Origin: Hevea brasiliensis | Taxonomy: Eukaryota > Streptophyta > Magnoliopsida > Malpighiales > Euphorbiaceae | DNA length: 64,000 nt | Reading direction: 5' to 3' | NCBI RefSeq assembly: GCF_030052815.1 | Contig: NC_079505.1 | Span: 76,965,054 to 77,029,053, forward strand | Shown here: one piece after another, positions 35,523 through 48,075 of the stretch | Numbering within the stretch: the stretch's first letter is position 1 | How the letters are laid out: every line of letters starts with the position of its first letter | Translations under genes and position numbers: made by a program | The notes under the pieces: generated by a model | The model's input: only the letters and a program-made list of their open reading frames with translations | Databases searched by the model: none | Told to the model about the DNA's origin: nothing

Positions 35523-36130
35523 TGTTTTGACCGAGTGAAAACATTCTCTCTTTTTTATTAGGTGGTATATTATAGATTGAGATAACAGTTTCTAAAAAAT
35601 TACCTAATTACTGTTGGTTAATATCTAACTAATCAACTAATAAAATAATTAATAGCCATTAAATCAGTTAATATCACTAATTAGGCTCAATGACCGAGAA
35701 ATGCAACATCATTTTTTAGTTGTTTACAGCTACTTACACTCTTGAAATACGATTATCCAGTGCTCGCTACGATTGTTTCGATCAAAGAGGCCAATGTGAA
35801 CTTGACAGCTTCAAGAAGTTTCGGTGTACTGCTAAAGCGGATAAAATTTTGTTTTTGTGAACTGGGCCGGAATTAGACCTGCTGTTTATGTTTTCCAAAG
35901 CTGTGTGACGCCCAATTGTTACTCACAACTTGGATGGACTTTATACTTCCACCTTTCAGCCGCTTTGATACTATGTTGTTTTTCTAAATTGGGCCGTAAG
36001 GATTGAATTTAAGAGAAAATGGTAGGAAAGGGGCAGAACTTTGGATGAGCTGTTTGTAATCTTATTCTGTTCATAATGGAGATTTTATTGATTAACTTGA
36101 ATTTAGCCATTGCTTTGTGAAGATAGTCTC

Positions 36131-36436
36131 CTAACTTATTACAGCATCAGTAAGGACAAAATTATTCCTTCCAACAAGATGATATGGGTTGGCTACATAA
36201 TCATCCCCAACAAAGCCCATCAATCTATTGTCATCCACGCCTTCATTTAGTATTCCAGGCTCCAATTCTCTGTCTAGAAGATTCAGTTTGGTTGATGGCA
36301 AGTCCCAGAGATCAGAATCAACGAACGAGTCGTATTCTTCGTCGAAGAATTTCTGAGGTGGGGTTTGTTTTACAAGGAGAATTTCGTTTTCGTTTACTCA
36401 GTTGTTGAGGATCAAAGCGAGATTGTAAGTGGCCAT
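36131..36436 (-). pseudogene. N-terminal relic resembling a plant metallo-beta-lactamase-type hydrolase
   Basis: From ATG at 36436 the minus strand reads MATYNLALILNN, then TGA, then continues in the same frame with ENEILLVKQTPPQKF, DEEYDSFVDSDLWDLPS and DDYVANPYHLV to a stop at 36131-36133. One nonsense codon in an otherwise protein-like 101-codon frame points to a pseudogene. From memory, the N-terminal wording resembles plant LACTB2-like metallo-hydrolases (At4g33540 type); I am not certain of that family. The zinc-binding part of such an enzyme is absent, so it is truncated as well as interrupted. Its former leader region carries a 45-bp tandem duplication. Confidence 0.55.
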
Positions 36437-36481
36437 TGTTGTGTCGACCGTCGAGAGTTTGAGAGAGAAGCGAACGCTCTA

Positions 36482-36571
36482 GAAGTGGGCAGGTGGAGAG
36501 TTAAGGAGTTGCACCAAAACGACGGCGAAGTGGGCAGGTGGAGAGTTAAGGAGTTGCACCAAAACGACGGC
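36482..36571. repeat. Perfect 45-bp tandem duplication
   Basis: Two identical 45-bp units lie head to tail (36482-36526 and 36527-36571), followed by the first bases of a third (GAAGTGGG). They lie 50-140 bp upstream of the start of the minus-strand hydrolase relic, in its old leader or promoter. Perfect identity suggests a recent event. Confidence 0.95.
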
Positions 36572-37366
36572 GAAGTGGGTGGAAATTTATGGTATTTATT
36601 ATTTAGGAATGAGGGGTGTAGCTGTAGCCTGTAGTTGAGTGGAGCCGCAGTTTTTTTTTTGCTTTTCTGCAAAGTGAATTGTATTCAACAGTCCCATGGC
36701 ATCAAAGAACAAAATAGACCACAGCTCTTGCGGGATGGCTCTCATGCAAGCAAGAGCCAAGCAGAAATCCCAGGAGGAGGGGCCTTTATAGGCTACAGCC
36801 ATAAAAGTTTTGCTTTACTTTATCCGTTTGTTTAATGGATTAAGCTCGAGTTCAATTTTTAAATTTATTTAGGTAACATTTGGACAACGCTGAGGGCTAT
36901 TGTTTGTTAAATTATTGGTAGTAGCTGATTTCTATTAAATATTTGATAAAAAAATATAATAATAATAATAATAATATATACTATGTGATTTATTTTGTTA
37001 TTAAAATAAATTTATAATTATTAATTTATTATATATACATATTTCTTATTAGTACCTCATATATAAATATATATAAATTAAAAAAAATGATGAAATCAAT
37101 TTTTTTTATCTTACAACAATATAGCAGATTAAAAATAGTTTTAATTTTATAACTTTTTAAATTTTAACAATTCAAATGATAAATCAGCTGAACATCAGCC
37201 GTTTAATATTTTTACCAAATAGGTTTTTAAGTAGTTGCATATGAAAACTAAATTAGCTACGGCAAATAAAATTTCTAATCCAAACATCTCTTTAACGAGT
37301 TAAATATTCAAATTAAAATTTAAATACCTCTAAATAAATTAATTAATATTTTTCATTTCTCGTTAT

Positions 37367-38167
37367 TAAAGGTGAGTATTAGGTTAATTTAATTTAAAGT
37401 CAAACAAAATTGTTCAAACTTAAAATCAAATTTTAAGTAAAAATCACAACTGAACTAAATTAAGAGAAGAATCAAATCAAATCAAACTAAACTATTATAG
37501 TTTGGTTTCAACTGTAGGTTTTCTTTCAATCTCAAATGCCCAATTTCTACCTAAATTACAAATCCCTAATTTCTTCCCCAAATTGCAAATACTCAATTTA
37601 CTGCTCCAAATCTCAAATCCCCAAGGACATTCAATGATTCATACAGATTTAATACAATACAAATTATCACAATGGATTCAATACCTACCAAATACAAGTC
37701 ACAATACGATTCATACAATACAAATAAAACATATGCATAAAATTTTGTTGAGGAAAAATATCATCTAAACAAATTCGATGTTTAAAGCTTAAAAAAGAAA
37801 AATTAAAAAAAAAAATGTCATTTGAAGAGTTTTCAGGCAACGATATCTAAATCATTAAATTCAAATGACATCTTAACTTTATCCTTTTGGAATTTAAGGG
37901 TGAAAATTGAAAACCATGCCATGCATGAAGACTAAAGAGTGAAGACAATGGCTATGGTGCTGCAAAGAAGAAGAAGCGTGAGAGAAGGAGAGGAGAAGAG
38001 GGCTGTGTTGAGGAGGGACGACACTTAACGGAAAATAGATATGGTTTGTTTATATATATATATATATATATATAGGATTAAAACACAACACCTTTAGGAA
38101 GAAAAGAGAAATGAAAAGAATTTAAAATTTAAAATCAAACTAAACTAATTTAAATTGAACACCTTTA
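37367..38167. mobile_element. Possible old MITE with TAAAGGTG ends
   Basis: TAAAGGTGAG at the left faces CACCTTTA at the right, giving an 8-base perfect terminal inverted repeat. Both ends continue into AATTTAAATT-like text. The 8-bp flanks do not match, so insertion is not proven. The interior contains AAATCAAACTAAACT-type repeats on both sides. Confidence 0.3.
38050..38074. repeat. (TA)n microsatellite
   Basis: A run of about 25 bp of TA repeats. Confidence 0.9.
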
Positions 38168-38552
38168 ATCTGATTCAATTTTTTAATTTAAATTGAATAT
38201 TGTACAGCTATATCTATTATTTTAATTGTCATATTTTGTAATATAATTTTAAATTTGTCGAATTAAAGAGAATTTTTTTTTTTTTACAAAGAGAATTTTG
38301 TATTAGAATTTGCAAATCCTTACCCAGTGATTCATATAAAGCTCACTCGTAATGAAATGAACTTTGGAATCCTTATAAATTTAAGCTCATTTGTGGCTTG
38401 GACACCATAAAATTTTAATGGGCTTAGGCTCAACAAATATGAACAAGCAAATAAACTGGCCTAGCTCCACATGGCCATCCTATGGACGTCCTGGGGAAAT
38501 GAAAGATGATGTATTTGTACCCATGGAATACTCCACTTACCACGGGTCAAGA

Positions 38553-39040
38553 TAGAGATAGTAATGAGCCAGAATTTTTTTGGTATCAAATATGGTCGAA
38601 ATTTTAGTAGAATGAATTTAATAAATATATAATTAAATTTAAAATAGATTTAAATTTAATATTTAATATCTATAATGGGTTTGTTTTGAATTCAAATTTT
38701 ATATATCAGCCATTTATTACTCAATATCATTTATATAAATATTTAATTAAATATAAAATATATTTTTTTATAATAATATTTATAAATTTTTATATAAAAT
38801 AAAATTGAAATATTTTATAAAATTATTAAATTTTAAAAATATAAATTATTAATAAAAATAAATTTTAAAATATATAAAATTAAATATATTTAAGTATTTA
38901 TTGATTAATAATAATTAAATTTGAAATTTATTCGAGTCGTTGAGAATAAATTTTAATCAAATTTGAAATAAATTTAAATTTTAAAAATATTAATCGAGTT
39001 CAGGCATAATGATTTTTACTTTTACCCATTATCATTCCTA
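38553..39040. mobile_element. Probable worn hAT-like MITE
   Basis: The left end TAGAGATAGTAATGAG pairs with the complement of the right end, TAGGAATGATAATGGG. Both resemble the TAGGGATGGTAATGGG type of hAT terminus common in plants. The flanks (GGTCAAGA and GCCAGGGA) match only partly, with mainly transition differences, so the duplication is eroded if real. Non-coding. Confidence 0.45.
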
Positions 39041-41896
39041 GCCAGGGAAGAAAAAAGATATAGCATACAGTAGACATAGAAAACTTCATTTATTTTTTAT
39101 AATATAACAAATTGTTAAAAAATTATTTTTAAATTTTTTTATAATTAACTAAATTTGAAAATTAACTCAAAACCTCATAATTTTTAAAATAAATGCAGAA
39201 CGAAGTCAACACTCATTGATTTTTTTAGATAATTATTTTTAGTAATTATTATAGTATATAAACTCTTATGTATTATTAGTTAATATTTGAGAAAAAATAT
39301 AATATTAATAATTAAATTTTTTTATTTTTAATATACATATGTGTGTATGCGCGTGTATGTGCTTAAACGTAATTCTATTATTAAATTTAATTTATTAAAA
39401 TTTTACATTATTTTTCTTTTTATTTTTTTATATGAAATTGAAAGAATGGATCAGAACTCAAACATGATAGTATCAGTAATTAAATAGTTCCATCAAAAAT
39501 AAATTGTGAATACAAATCACTCATAAATATGTGAATGATTAAAAAAGAAAAAAAAAAAAAAAGAAAAAGACGCTAGTGACACGATGAGCTGGATTGTGGA
39601 TGAGTCTTAGATTCAATTGGTACAAAGCCATATAATGGCGAAATGCACTTGAGTTCCAATCATGTGTCTTATCAGCAGTAGAATTACAACTTTAGTTTTA
39701 TGTTCTACAACCTTAAACAACTTAATTATTTGGTCATTTTAATGTAGAGAAGTGCGCGGGAGCATTAATTGGTTACCTTAAAAGCAGTACAGATTTCTCA
39801 TGTTATGGAACAACTGGTCAAACAGGGTTAATTGATTTTTCTACAATTTTTAAGATAGGATTTTGAGTTCAAATCTTTTGATTTATCTAAAAATAAAAAA
39901 TTAATTATACGCATGTAACTTATCGATTTTTATTCATCATATTATGCCCGTTGAAAAAAGAAAAACTTTGGGATTATTATGAATTTGAGATCCATGAGAC
40001 TTTCCTTTTTACTTAATAAAATATTTCTTTAAGCTCTTAATTTTTAAAATTTCATACGAAAAGTGAATGAATTTTTATTTCTTTTAAAAAAATAGATTTA
40101 ACTCAACTTAAATGTAAAATTTGCTCTAAGTTAGAGAGTACGAGTGTCTATTTATCGGATTATATATTGAGTTTGAAATTGCCACCACCAAATAGTTTAA
40201 GCCAATTTGATTTCGCTTTCTTTTATTTTATATTTTCTTAATTTTATTTGTCTTTTTTGGATGCGGGATGCCAACATTAAATTTATTAATTTAATTTGTC
40301 TTGATTTAACTATAATGTTTAACTCCATTTATTTTATGAAAAATAATTTGTACATAAAAAGTAATTCCGTAGAAATTATTTTCTATGAAAATGTTTTTCA
40401 TGAAAAATTTTTTATTATTTGATTGTAATGTTAAATTAATTGTACGTATTTATATCATGTATATATAAATATTTTCATATTTTAATAAAATTATTAAGTC
40501 CAAAAAATAGTTATTTTTTGAAAAATAGTTATTTTTTGAAAAAAAATTATTTTTTTTAAAAAATAACTTAATTTTCCCTTTAAATAAGAAAATATTTTTC
40601 ATTAACTTATTTTCTCATTACCCAAGCTAATTTATTTATTTTTTGGATAGGAAGGGTGGCTAATTTGTTTCTCATGAAAAATTCCCTTTAAAATTCCCAA
40701 TATCAAACTTGTTAACACCTAATCAAATGGGACCAAACAGAAGAAGTGGAAGACAAAGGCGAATGCACGTATATTGAGCATGAAATTGCAAGTTGAGCAT
40801 GAAATTGCAGTGGTATTTGGGGTAGCCAATTTAGCCAACACTTCCTATGTTGATTGCTTCCCCTGGTGATCTGAATGGAGATTGCCGTCTGGTAGTGCAA
40901 AGCGCGTTATCTAGTCAAGCTGCGTGTCTAACAACAGAACTACACCACCATATTCTCCATTTCGATGGTTCCCTTAAACTTGTTCTATTTTTTTAATGCA
41001 TTGTATATGTCCCCATGGTAGAGTTCAACCACATTTGTTTGCTTTCTCTTGCTGCACTGATCATGCCTTCTTTTTAATAGCAGAAAGTTCTATGCATTTG
41101 CACATTGTGGCTGGTGGTGGTGGTGGGTGGGTTACATAATTAATCAATTTTATTTAATAATATTAATTACATGATTTTTCACATTCAAATCGAAAATAAT
41201 ATTAAAGTAAAGTCCTCTTAATAATGACGACTTCAGAATTTAAACTCCTGATTTTATAAATAAAATTTACTTAGAATTAATTCTATGTCATTGATCTAAC
41301 TACTAGTTAATCTATCTAACGACGAAAGTGGGTATCTAACATATGAATGTAGTGGGCTCTAAACATTCCATAAAAATAGAATTAATTTAACCCGTTCTTA
41401 AAAAGCAATTTGGACTAATACAATTAATATCACTAATTTGCTGTCTAACTTATGATGAAAGTATTTAATTGTTATAAGGATGAGATACCTTTACCTAAAG
41501 ATAAAAAAGAAAAAGGCATGAAATTGACAGGGCCAATGTGGACAAATTTAGTGGCAACTTTGTGGGTTATCCACATTTTAGTGCCATAAATATTTAAATT
41601 GAAGAAAGTGTGCCAAACATAAGGATGACACACTCACTCTTTTGATTTATTATTGTTGGTCATCCACTTATCATCATTTCCATATTATATATTTATAATG
41701 CTCTGCTCTCCTCATTTCCTTGCGGAAATATATGGTTATTTTTTCAGTCTTCTTGCCCGGCTTTGAGTTAATATTATAACCGGTTACTCCTATTCGATTT
41801 AGTAGCTTGATTTAGTGACTGAAAGTATATTATTTATTTAATAAAGTCAGATTTAAATTTTTATTTTTTTAATTATCCTCTTAAAAGAAATTATGT

Positions 41897-44800
41897 AAAC
41901 TCAACTCAACTCAACTAAGCCTTTATCCCAAAAATTTGGGGTCGGCTATATGGATTCGCTTTTTCCACTCTGAACGATTTTGGGTTAAATCCTCAGAAAT
42001 GTGTAATGCTTCTAAGTCATGTTGTACTATTCTCCTCCAAGTCAATTTAGGTCTACCCCTTTTTTTCTTTCTATCCTCTAACCTAATGTGCTCTACTTGT
42101 TTAACTGGAGCCTCCGTATGTCTACGCTTCACATGACCAAACCACCTTAATCTCCCTTCTCTCAACTTATCTTCAATTGGCACCACTCCTACCTTTTCTC
42201 TAATACTTTCATTACGGACTTTATCTAGTCTAGTATGGCCACTCATCCACCTTAACATTCTCATCTCTGCAACTCTTATCTTAGATGCATACGACTCTTC
42301 AAAGGCCCAACACTCACTACCATATAACATGTATGGTAAAATTTTCCTTTAATTTATTGGGAATCTTACGATCACATAAAACCTCCACTTTAACCATCGG
42401 CTTTAATCCTATGACTAACATCCTCCTCACATCCCCATCTACTTGAAGGAGCCTAGATATTTAAAGTGATTACTTTGGGACCACTCCATTCAAATTAACT
42501 CCTTCCCTATCACGAACTTGCAATGCATGTATTCTCGTTCTACTTAACTTAAAACCCTTTGACTCTAGAGTACTTCTCTAAAGTTCTAGTTTCCTATTGA
42601 CTCCTTCTCGTGTCTCATCTATTAGAACAATATCATCCGCAAACATCATGCACCAAGGAATACTCTCTTGTATATGTTTTTCATCTAAAACTAATGTAAA
42701 AGGTAAGGGCTTATGGATCCTTGGTGTAATCCAATTGAGATCGGAAAGTCTCTTGTGTCCCCTCCCACAATGGTAGTTGCTCCTTCATACATATCTTTCA
42801 ATACTTGTATGTACCTAATAGATACCCTCTTTTGTTCTAATACATTCCATAAGACTTCTCTTGGAACACTATCATAAGCCTTCTCCAAATCAATAAAAAT
42901 CATGTGTAGATCTTTCTTCACATCTCTATATTTCTCCATCAAGCTTCTAATGAGAAAGATCGCCCATAGTTGACATGAAACCAAATTGATTGAGAGAGAT
43001 AGAAGTATCATGACGTAGTCGATGCTCCACAACTCTCTCCCACAACTTCATAGTATGGCTCGTGAGTTTAATTCCCCTATAGTTTGAGCAACTCTGTATG
43101 TCTCCCTTATTTTTAAAAATAGGTACTAAAATACTCTTCCTCCATTCGTCAGGCATTTTCTTTGAGTTTAGAATCTTATTAAATAATTTAGTTAACCATG
43201 CCACTCCCATATCTCCCAAATACTTCCACACTTCAATTGGTATTTCATCGGGTCCACAGGCTTTACCCACTTTCATTCTCTTAAGTGCTTCCTTTACTTC
43301 TAAAGATCTAATCCTTCTAGTATAATTTACATTCTTTTCTATTGTTCTATAATCTATATTCACGCTATTTCCATTTTGACTATTATTAAAGAGATCATTA
43401 AAATAATTTCTCCATTTTTTTTTAATGTCCTCATCTTTCACCAACACTTTTCCTTCTTTATCCTTAATGCACCTAACTTGATTGAGGTCTTGACATTTCC
43501 TTTCTCTACTCCTTGCTAATCTATAAATATCTTTCTCCCCTTCTTTAGTTCCAAGTTTCTCATATAACTTTTCAAAGGCCTGTGCTCTTGCTTGACTTTT
43601 TTGCCTCTTTCTTTGCTATCTTATATTGTTCATATGCCTCATTATTATCACATTTAGGTAATTTCTTATACCATTCCTTTTTCTCTTCTTTTGTACTTCC
43701 TCATTCCACCACCATCTCTCTTTGAGGGTGGTCCATGTCCTTTGACTCTCCAAGTACTTTTCTAGCTACTTCTCTAATTTTTGATGCCATATCCACATAT
43801 CATTGGCCTCCATATCTAGCTTCCATACTTCGGACTCGAGAAGCTCATTTTTGAACTTCACTTGCTTTACTCCTTTGAACTCTCACCACTTTGTTCGAGC
43901 TACACTATTTCTTCTGACCTTACTTGAATTATTCCTAAACTTGACATCCAAGACCACCAACCTATGTTGACTTGTTAAAGCCTCTCCTGGAATGACCTTG
44001 CAATCCTTGCATAGAGCTCTATTTGTCTTCCTGGTTAAGAGGAAGTCGATTTGGCTTCTATGTTGCCCACTTTTGAAAGTCACTAAATGTGACTCTCTTT
44101 TTATAAAGTAGGTATTTGCTAGTATTAGGTCGTATGCCATAGAAAAATCCAGGATGCTTTTTCCCTCCTCATTTCGACTGCCAAAACCAAAACCAAAACC
44201 TCCATGAAAATTCTCATAACCTTGTCTATCACTTCCTACATGTCCATTCAAATCTCCACCAATGAAAACATTCTCTTCATTCGGTATGCTTTGCATTAAA
44301 TCATCCATATCTTCCCAAAACCTTTGTTTACTCTCCTATTTGTGGGGCATAAGCACTAACTATATTTATTGTTTCTCCTTCTAGTACTAGCTTTACTAGT
44401 ATAATTCTATCTCCTACTCTTTTCCTTTCAATGTTCTGTCTATGATTATACCCACTCCATTCTTATTTCTCTCCTTTCCGGTAAACCACAATTTGTACCC
44501 TGAATTACCCACTTCCTTACTTTTCTCTCCTACCCATTTAGTCTCCTGAATGCAAGCAATATTTACCCTTCTCCTTTCCAAGGTATCCACAAGCTCCACT
44601 AATTTTTCTGTAAGTGATCCAACATTCCAAGTACCAACCTGATCCTCCTCCTATCCTGCTCCTTCCTAATCGGTCTCCTTCTATGATATCTTCTATTGTT
44701 TTCTATGTCTATCTTGTGTTCTGTTCCACTATTTGTTCTACTATCTGTCCTATGGACTAACTTCTTTACCTACAACCGTCCATGATGTGGGAACCCTTGC

Positions 44801-45001
44801 TCACTTAACACCACACGTGAACGCCCTACACCCTTGCTTATTTATCACTACACGTTAGTAGAGGACGCCCCAACGTTTATATCTTTTGAATCCATATCAT
44901 AGGGTGTGACGAAATTTTTACGCTGGTTGTCACCTACCGCAACCCTCCTCCTTTATCCGGGCTTGGGACCGGCTAAGCGCAAACTACTTAGGCGGAGTTT
45001 A
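41897..45001 (-). mobile_element. RTE-type LINE, near full length, with 14-bp target duplication
   Basis: A 3.1-kb non-LTR retrotransposon lies on the minus strand between two copies of AAAAGAAATTATGT (41883-41896 and 45002-45015). Its 3' end is a short TTGAG-repeat tail, typical of plant RTE elements. Reading 5' to 3' (minus): an endonuclease with ACIQETKW (about 44550) and GGDLNGHVGSDRQGYENF (about 44240), SQIDFLLTRKT, then reverse transcriptase with NYRGIKLTSH (about 43080), [12 protein letters not shown] (about 42870), FADDIVLIDETREG (about 42625) and the C-terminal RLRWFGHVKRR (about 42140). The coding frame changes several times (for example near 42960 and 43600), so it is inactive. The element probably inserted whole. 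Confidence 0.92.
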
Positions 45002-45015
45002 AAAAGAAATTATGT

Positions 45016-45402
45016 GTAATCTACAAAATCACAATCACAAGATAATTTAATTGCATGGCGAAGATTTATTATTATTATTTTAAATTGTAATAACGTAGGG
45101 TTTTAATTAATTTACATGTGAACTAATAAGAATATTCCTAGCTAATTGTAAAATTAAAAAAAAAAGTTAAACTTATACATAAATTATCAAAAAATATGAT
45201 CAAACTCTATAAATCTTATATGTTAGTTACATAATTTAATAATTATTTCAAGGCACAAGATGCATAACCCGACCCAATATGCATAACTCAGCTTAAAAAA
45301 ATAAAAATTTTAATATTTTCGATTTAATGCAACGGAACCAAACCGATATTTTTCGATTTGGTGGTTCGGTTCAGAACCGAACCGACCGAATGCTCTCCCC
45401 TA
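45016..45402. mobile_element. Relic of a hAT-like element (right end only)
   Basis: AACCGAAC/GGTTCGGT words at 45340-45390 lead to AATGCTCTCCCCTA at 45402. This resembles the right terminus of the hAT MITE type seen at 1942. I find no matching left end or 8-bp duplication, so the element is truncated or too worn to delimit. The left limit given is only the LINE boundary. Confidence 0.35.
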
Positions 45403-47460
45403 GGTGCAAGGAGATGGTATATGGAAAATCCCAACATATCCAACTGGTATCCAAACAATAGGACTGATGGGGTATTATTTGCAAGACAAAGGAAAGTCAG
45501 AAGGCTAATGGGTTGTATCTCCCCATTGACACTTTGATGCTTAAGTTAGTGAATGCCTTAGGAAAGATGATGAAAGGCCATCGACATGAATGAGAGAGTT
45601 AGGAATCAATTCAATAACCTCAAAGAGTTGAGACCTTATATACTGATCATTGACACAATAAAGGAGTGTCAAATGTTGTGTTAGGGTTACTAGCTCAACT
45701 GTAGTGTTTAGCTTTTATGGTGTAATGCTCAAAGTTTGTCTCTAATCACATGTATCTCATCTCACCTGCTATGGTAGTTATTTTGTAAATAATGATGTGT
45801 TTGTGACTAACATATGGCTCAATGACTGTTTAGCTATTTAATGTGCTTGTCTCATAAGCAACAAATGACTTTATCTTTTTCAGTGAGAGTGTTTTACCTC
45901 CTAAATGCAGCATAATGAGACGAGTTTTCAATACCGATCGGTATCCCTTTCATAGCGCTTATAGTTTTCTTGCTCAATCAGTAAGCTCGTATAATCTCTC
46001 ACTGTTTGTTTAGTTCGATGTCTTAGTATTCGAATATAGTATCTACCAATTTGTGTGTATTCTATACCTCACAAAGGTCCCCTTGTCTTCAATCTAGAAA
46101 TCAAATATTTTATATGATTATTAAAATTTTAAAATATAAATTAGTAATAAAAATACATTTTATAAAAATTATTAATTAAATATATAAAATTAAAAGATTT
46201 AAATAATCGTATAATTAATATATATATATATATAATTTACGATGAATTTGATTTGAGTACAAGTTTAAATATTATAATTTTTATAGATATCCTATCAATT
46301 GCTATTTCTATTTTGCATATGATATTAAAAGCACTCTCACATCAATTTAGTGCATTTTAAGTTTTTAAATAATCAGAAGGTGATATTCAGTAAAGTTGAA
46401 TCATAATTAGTAAAGAAAGTGAAAATTACATTCTTAAAAATTAATCTTTCAGGTTGAATTTTAGTTATACAAAAATTCAATTTTAAGAGTTATTTACTTA
46501 TTTAGATGGTTTCATGTAATTAATTTAATTGATGGGTTTATATGTAAGTATTTAAGCTTGTAGATATACTTGTGTGATTTGTTTCATATGAATTAGGGAT
46601 GTAGAGAGCCCATAAACAAATACTTTACTAACTAATGATACTTTTATTAATTGGTTTGATTTATTAATTTATTTATGGTTTATGTATTTCTGTAGTCAAT
46701 GAAAACTTTGTTGCATAACACTCTTATCATTTCCTTGTTAAATGAGATTTCTGCTAAAAAATTTTAGTTTTAAATTATTCAAGCAAAACAATGGCAGCGG
46801 CAGTTTCAACTTTCAAACGTAGCAAGATGCTACGCATTGCAACGGTGGTTTCCAGAAGGATGCACATCCTGATCCTGAACACACGAGTCAATCAGATCAG
46901 GGATAGCTGGCCTCGCACTTTTCTCGTGCCCACCGAGCAGCTGCCACACCTTGATCCGTCATTTCATGTGCTATCTCATGCCCTCCGTGTGATTCTAATC
47001 CTACTGACCCTTTCCCTTTTCAATTACCACAATACCCCCACCACGTATATAATTATTAATTACCAAGCTAAAATCCATAATTTTTTTTTTTAATTTTGAA
47101 TTTTGTTGGTGGTTTTTTCGCAAAAACTATTCGACGAAAATTCGAACACACATGTAGGACTTTTGACCAAATTGATGTCACGCATTTGACAAATTTTATT
47201 TTATTTTTTGTTATTTATATAGTTTTTCCTGTTTATGACTCGTCTGAAAATTCCACCTCTGCACCCCATTTTTACTTGTCTACGCGGCGTGGAAGCTTAC
47301 GTGGACGTGGTGACAAGCACAGAATGTCCCGCCACAGTCCATGGTGGTGGCAGGGGTTGATTCTCCCGTGCTGCCCATACGTGTGCACGGATCTTGTCCT
47401 TGTTTTGAGAGCGGCCAATCTCTTTCTCATCTTACCTGGCACCTCTTTCCTCATTCGGAC
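45403..47460. other. Intergenic DNA upstream of BRUTUS
   Basis: The part at 45403-46080 has moderate composition but no recognisable protein in any frame. 46090-46760 is AT-rich. From 46790 the composition rises, with open frames at 46791-47093 and 47096-47482 that have no recognisable domain. This is probably distal promoter of BRUTUS. Confidence 0.4.
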
Positions 47461-47466
47461 CACGTG
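47461..47466. promoter_or_regulatory. G-box (CACGTG) in the BRUTUS promoter
   Basis: CACGTGTCA lies about 390 bp before the TATA box. ACGT-core sites also occur near 47293-47300 and 47377. Plant iron-deficiency bHLH factors (ILR3/bHLH105 group, PYE) bind G-box or E-box sites in genes such as BTS, so this is a plausible input. The same core can also be bound by ABA or light bZIP factors. Confidence 0.4.
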
Positions 47467-47847
47467 TCATGACACTGTTTAATTGAAAAGGCGAAGGCGC
47501 GTTTGATTCCAATCAAACACTATAAATTTGCCTTAGTTAGATACAGAAGATCCAGAATCGGAGATCAATAGACCAAAAAAAAATTCCATGTACATTAAAT
47601 TTAATAATAATTAAATCATCAGTCAAATTTCTTAAAAATAATAATTCCTTCTTTAATTTTAGGTTGATGAATCAGTCGCATTTAGAAGCAGCGTACAACT
47701 ACGCAAAGAGGAATGACGTAATTCTTGTGATCCACAGGAGGCTACGTGATTTATTTTTCCTCTGCAGAAATACAAATTAATTTCCTGGAATTAATTAATT
47801 AAAAAAAAAACAAAACAGAGGGAGCGACTGCTGCCGCGTGGACTAAC

Positions 47848-47855
47848 TATAAAAG
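47848..47855 (+). promoter_or_regulatory. TATA box of BRUTUS
   Basis: TATAAAAG is followed at about 25-35 bp by a pyrimidine-rich initiator region (TCATTTCTCTCTCCCTC). This predicts a start near 47875-47885 and a leader of about 200 bases before the ATG at 48076. Confidence 0.65.
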
Positions 47856-48075
47856 GGCTCCTGTCATTTCTCTCTCCCTCTCTATCTTTATTGAACCTTC
47901 TCGTTCTTCAGTTTTGCTCATTTCTCCTCCTTTGGAGACAGACAAAAAACATTTTAATCGTCGTATTTTGTAAGTATTTCGAAGAGAATGGAATGAAAAT
48001 ATAGCCCAACTAGGGCTTTTGAAGAAGCTGAGAAATCTGAAATAATTTCTAGATCTATCACTTCGATTTCCAATA

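Larger units (their letters stand above)
36850..41882. other. AT-rich intergenic DNA with MITE-like relics
   Basis: No gene is recognised in these 5 kb. It includes two possible hAT-like elements (37367-38167 and 38553-39040), a (TA)n run at 38050-38074, and a short tandem repeat of GAGCATGAAATTGCA near 40778-40811. The open frame at 40207-40422 is low-complexity Ile/Phe/Leu text and is not convincing. Confidence 0.45.

Noticed and set aside
46791..47482. Two open frames (100 and 128 codons) upstream of BRUTUS
   Set aside because: No recognisable domain, ends in poly-Phe from a T run, and position and composition fit promoter sequence.
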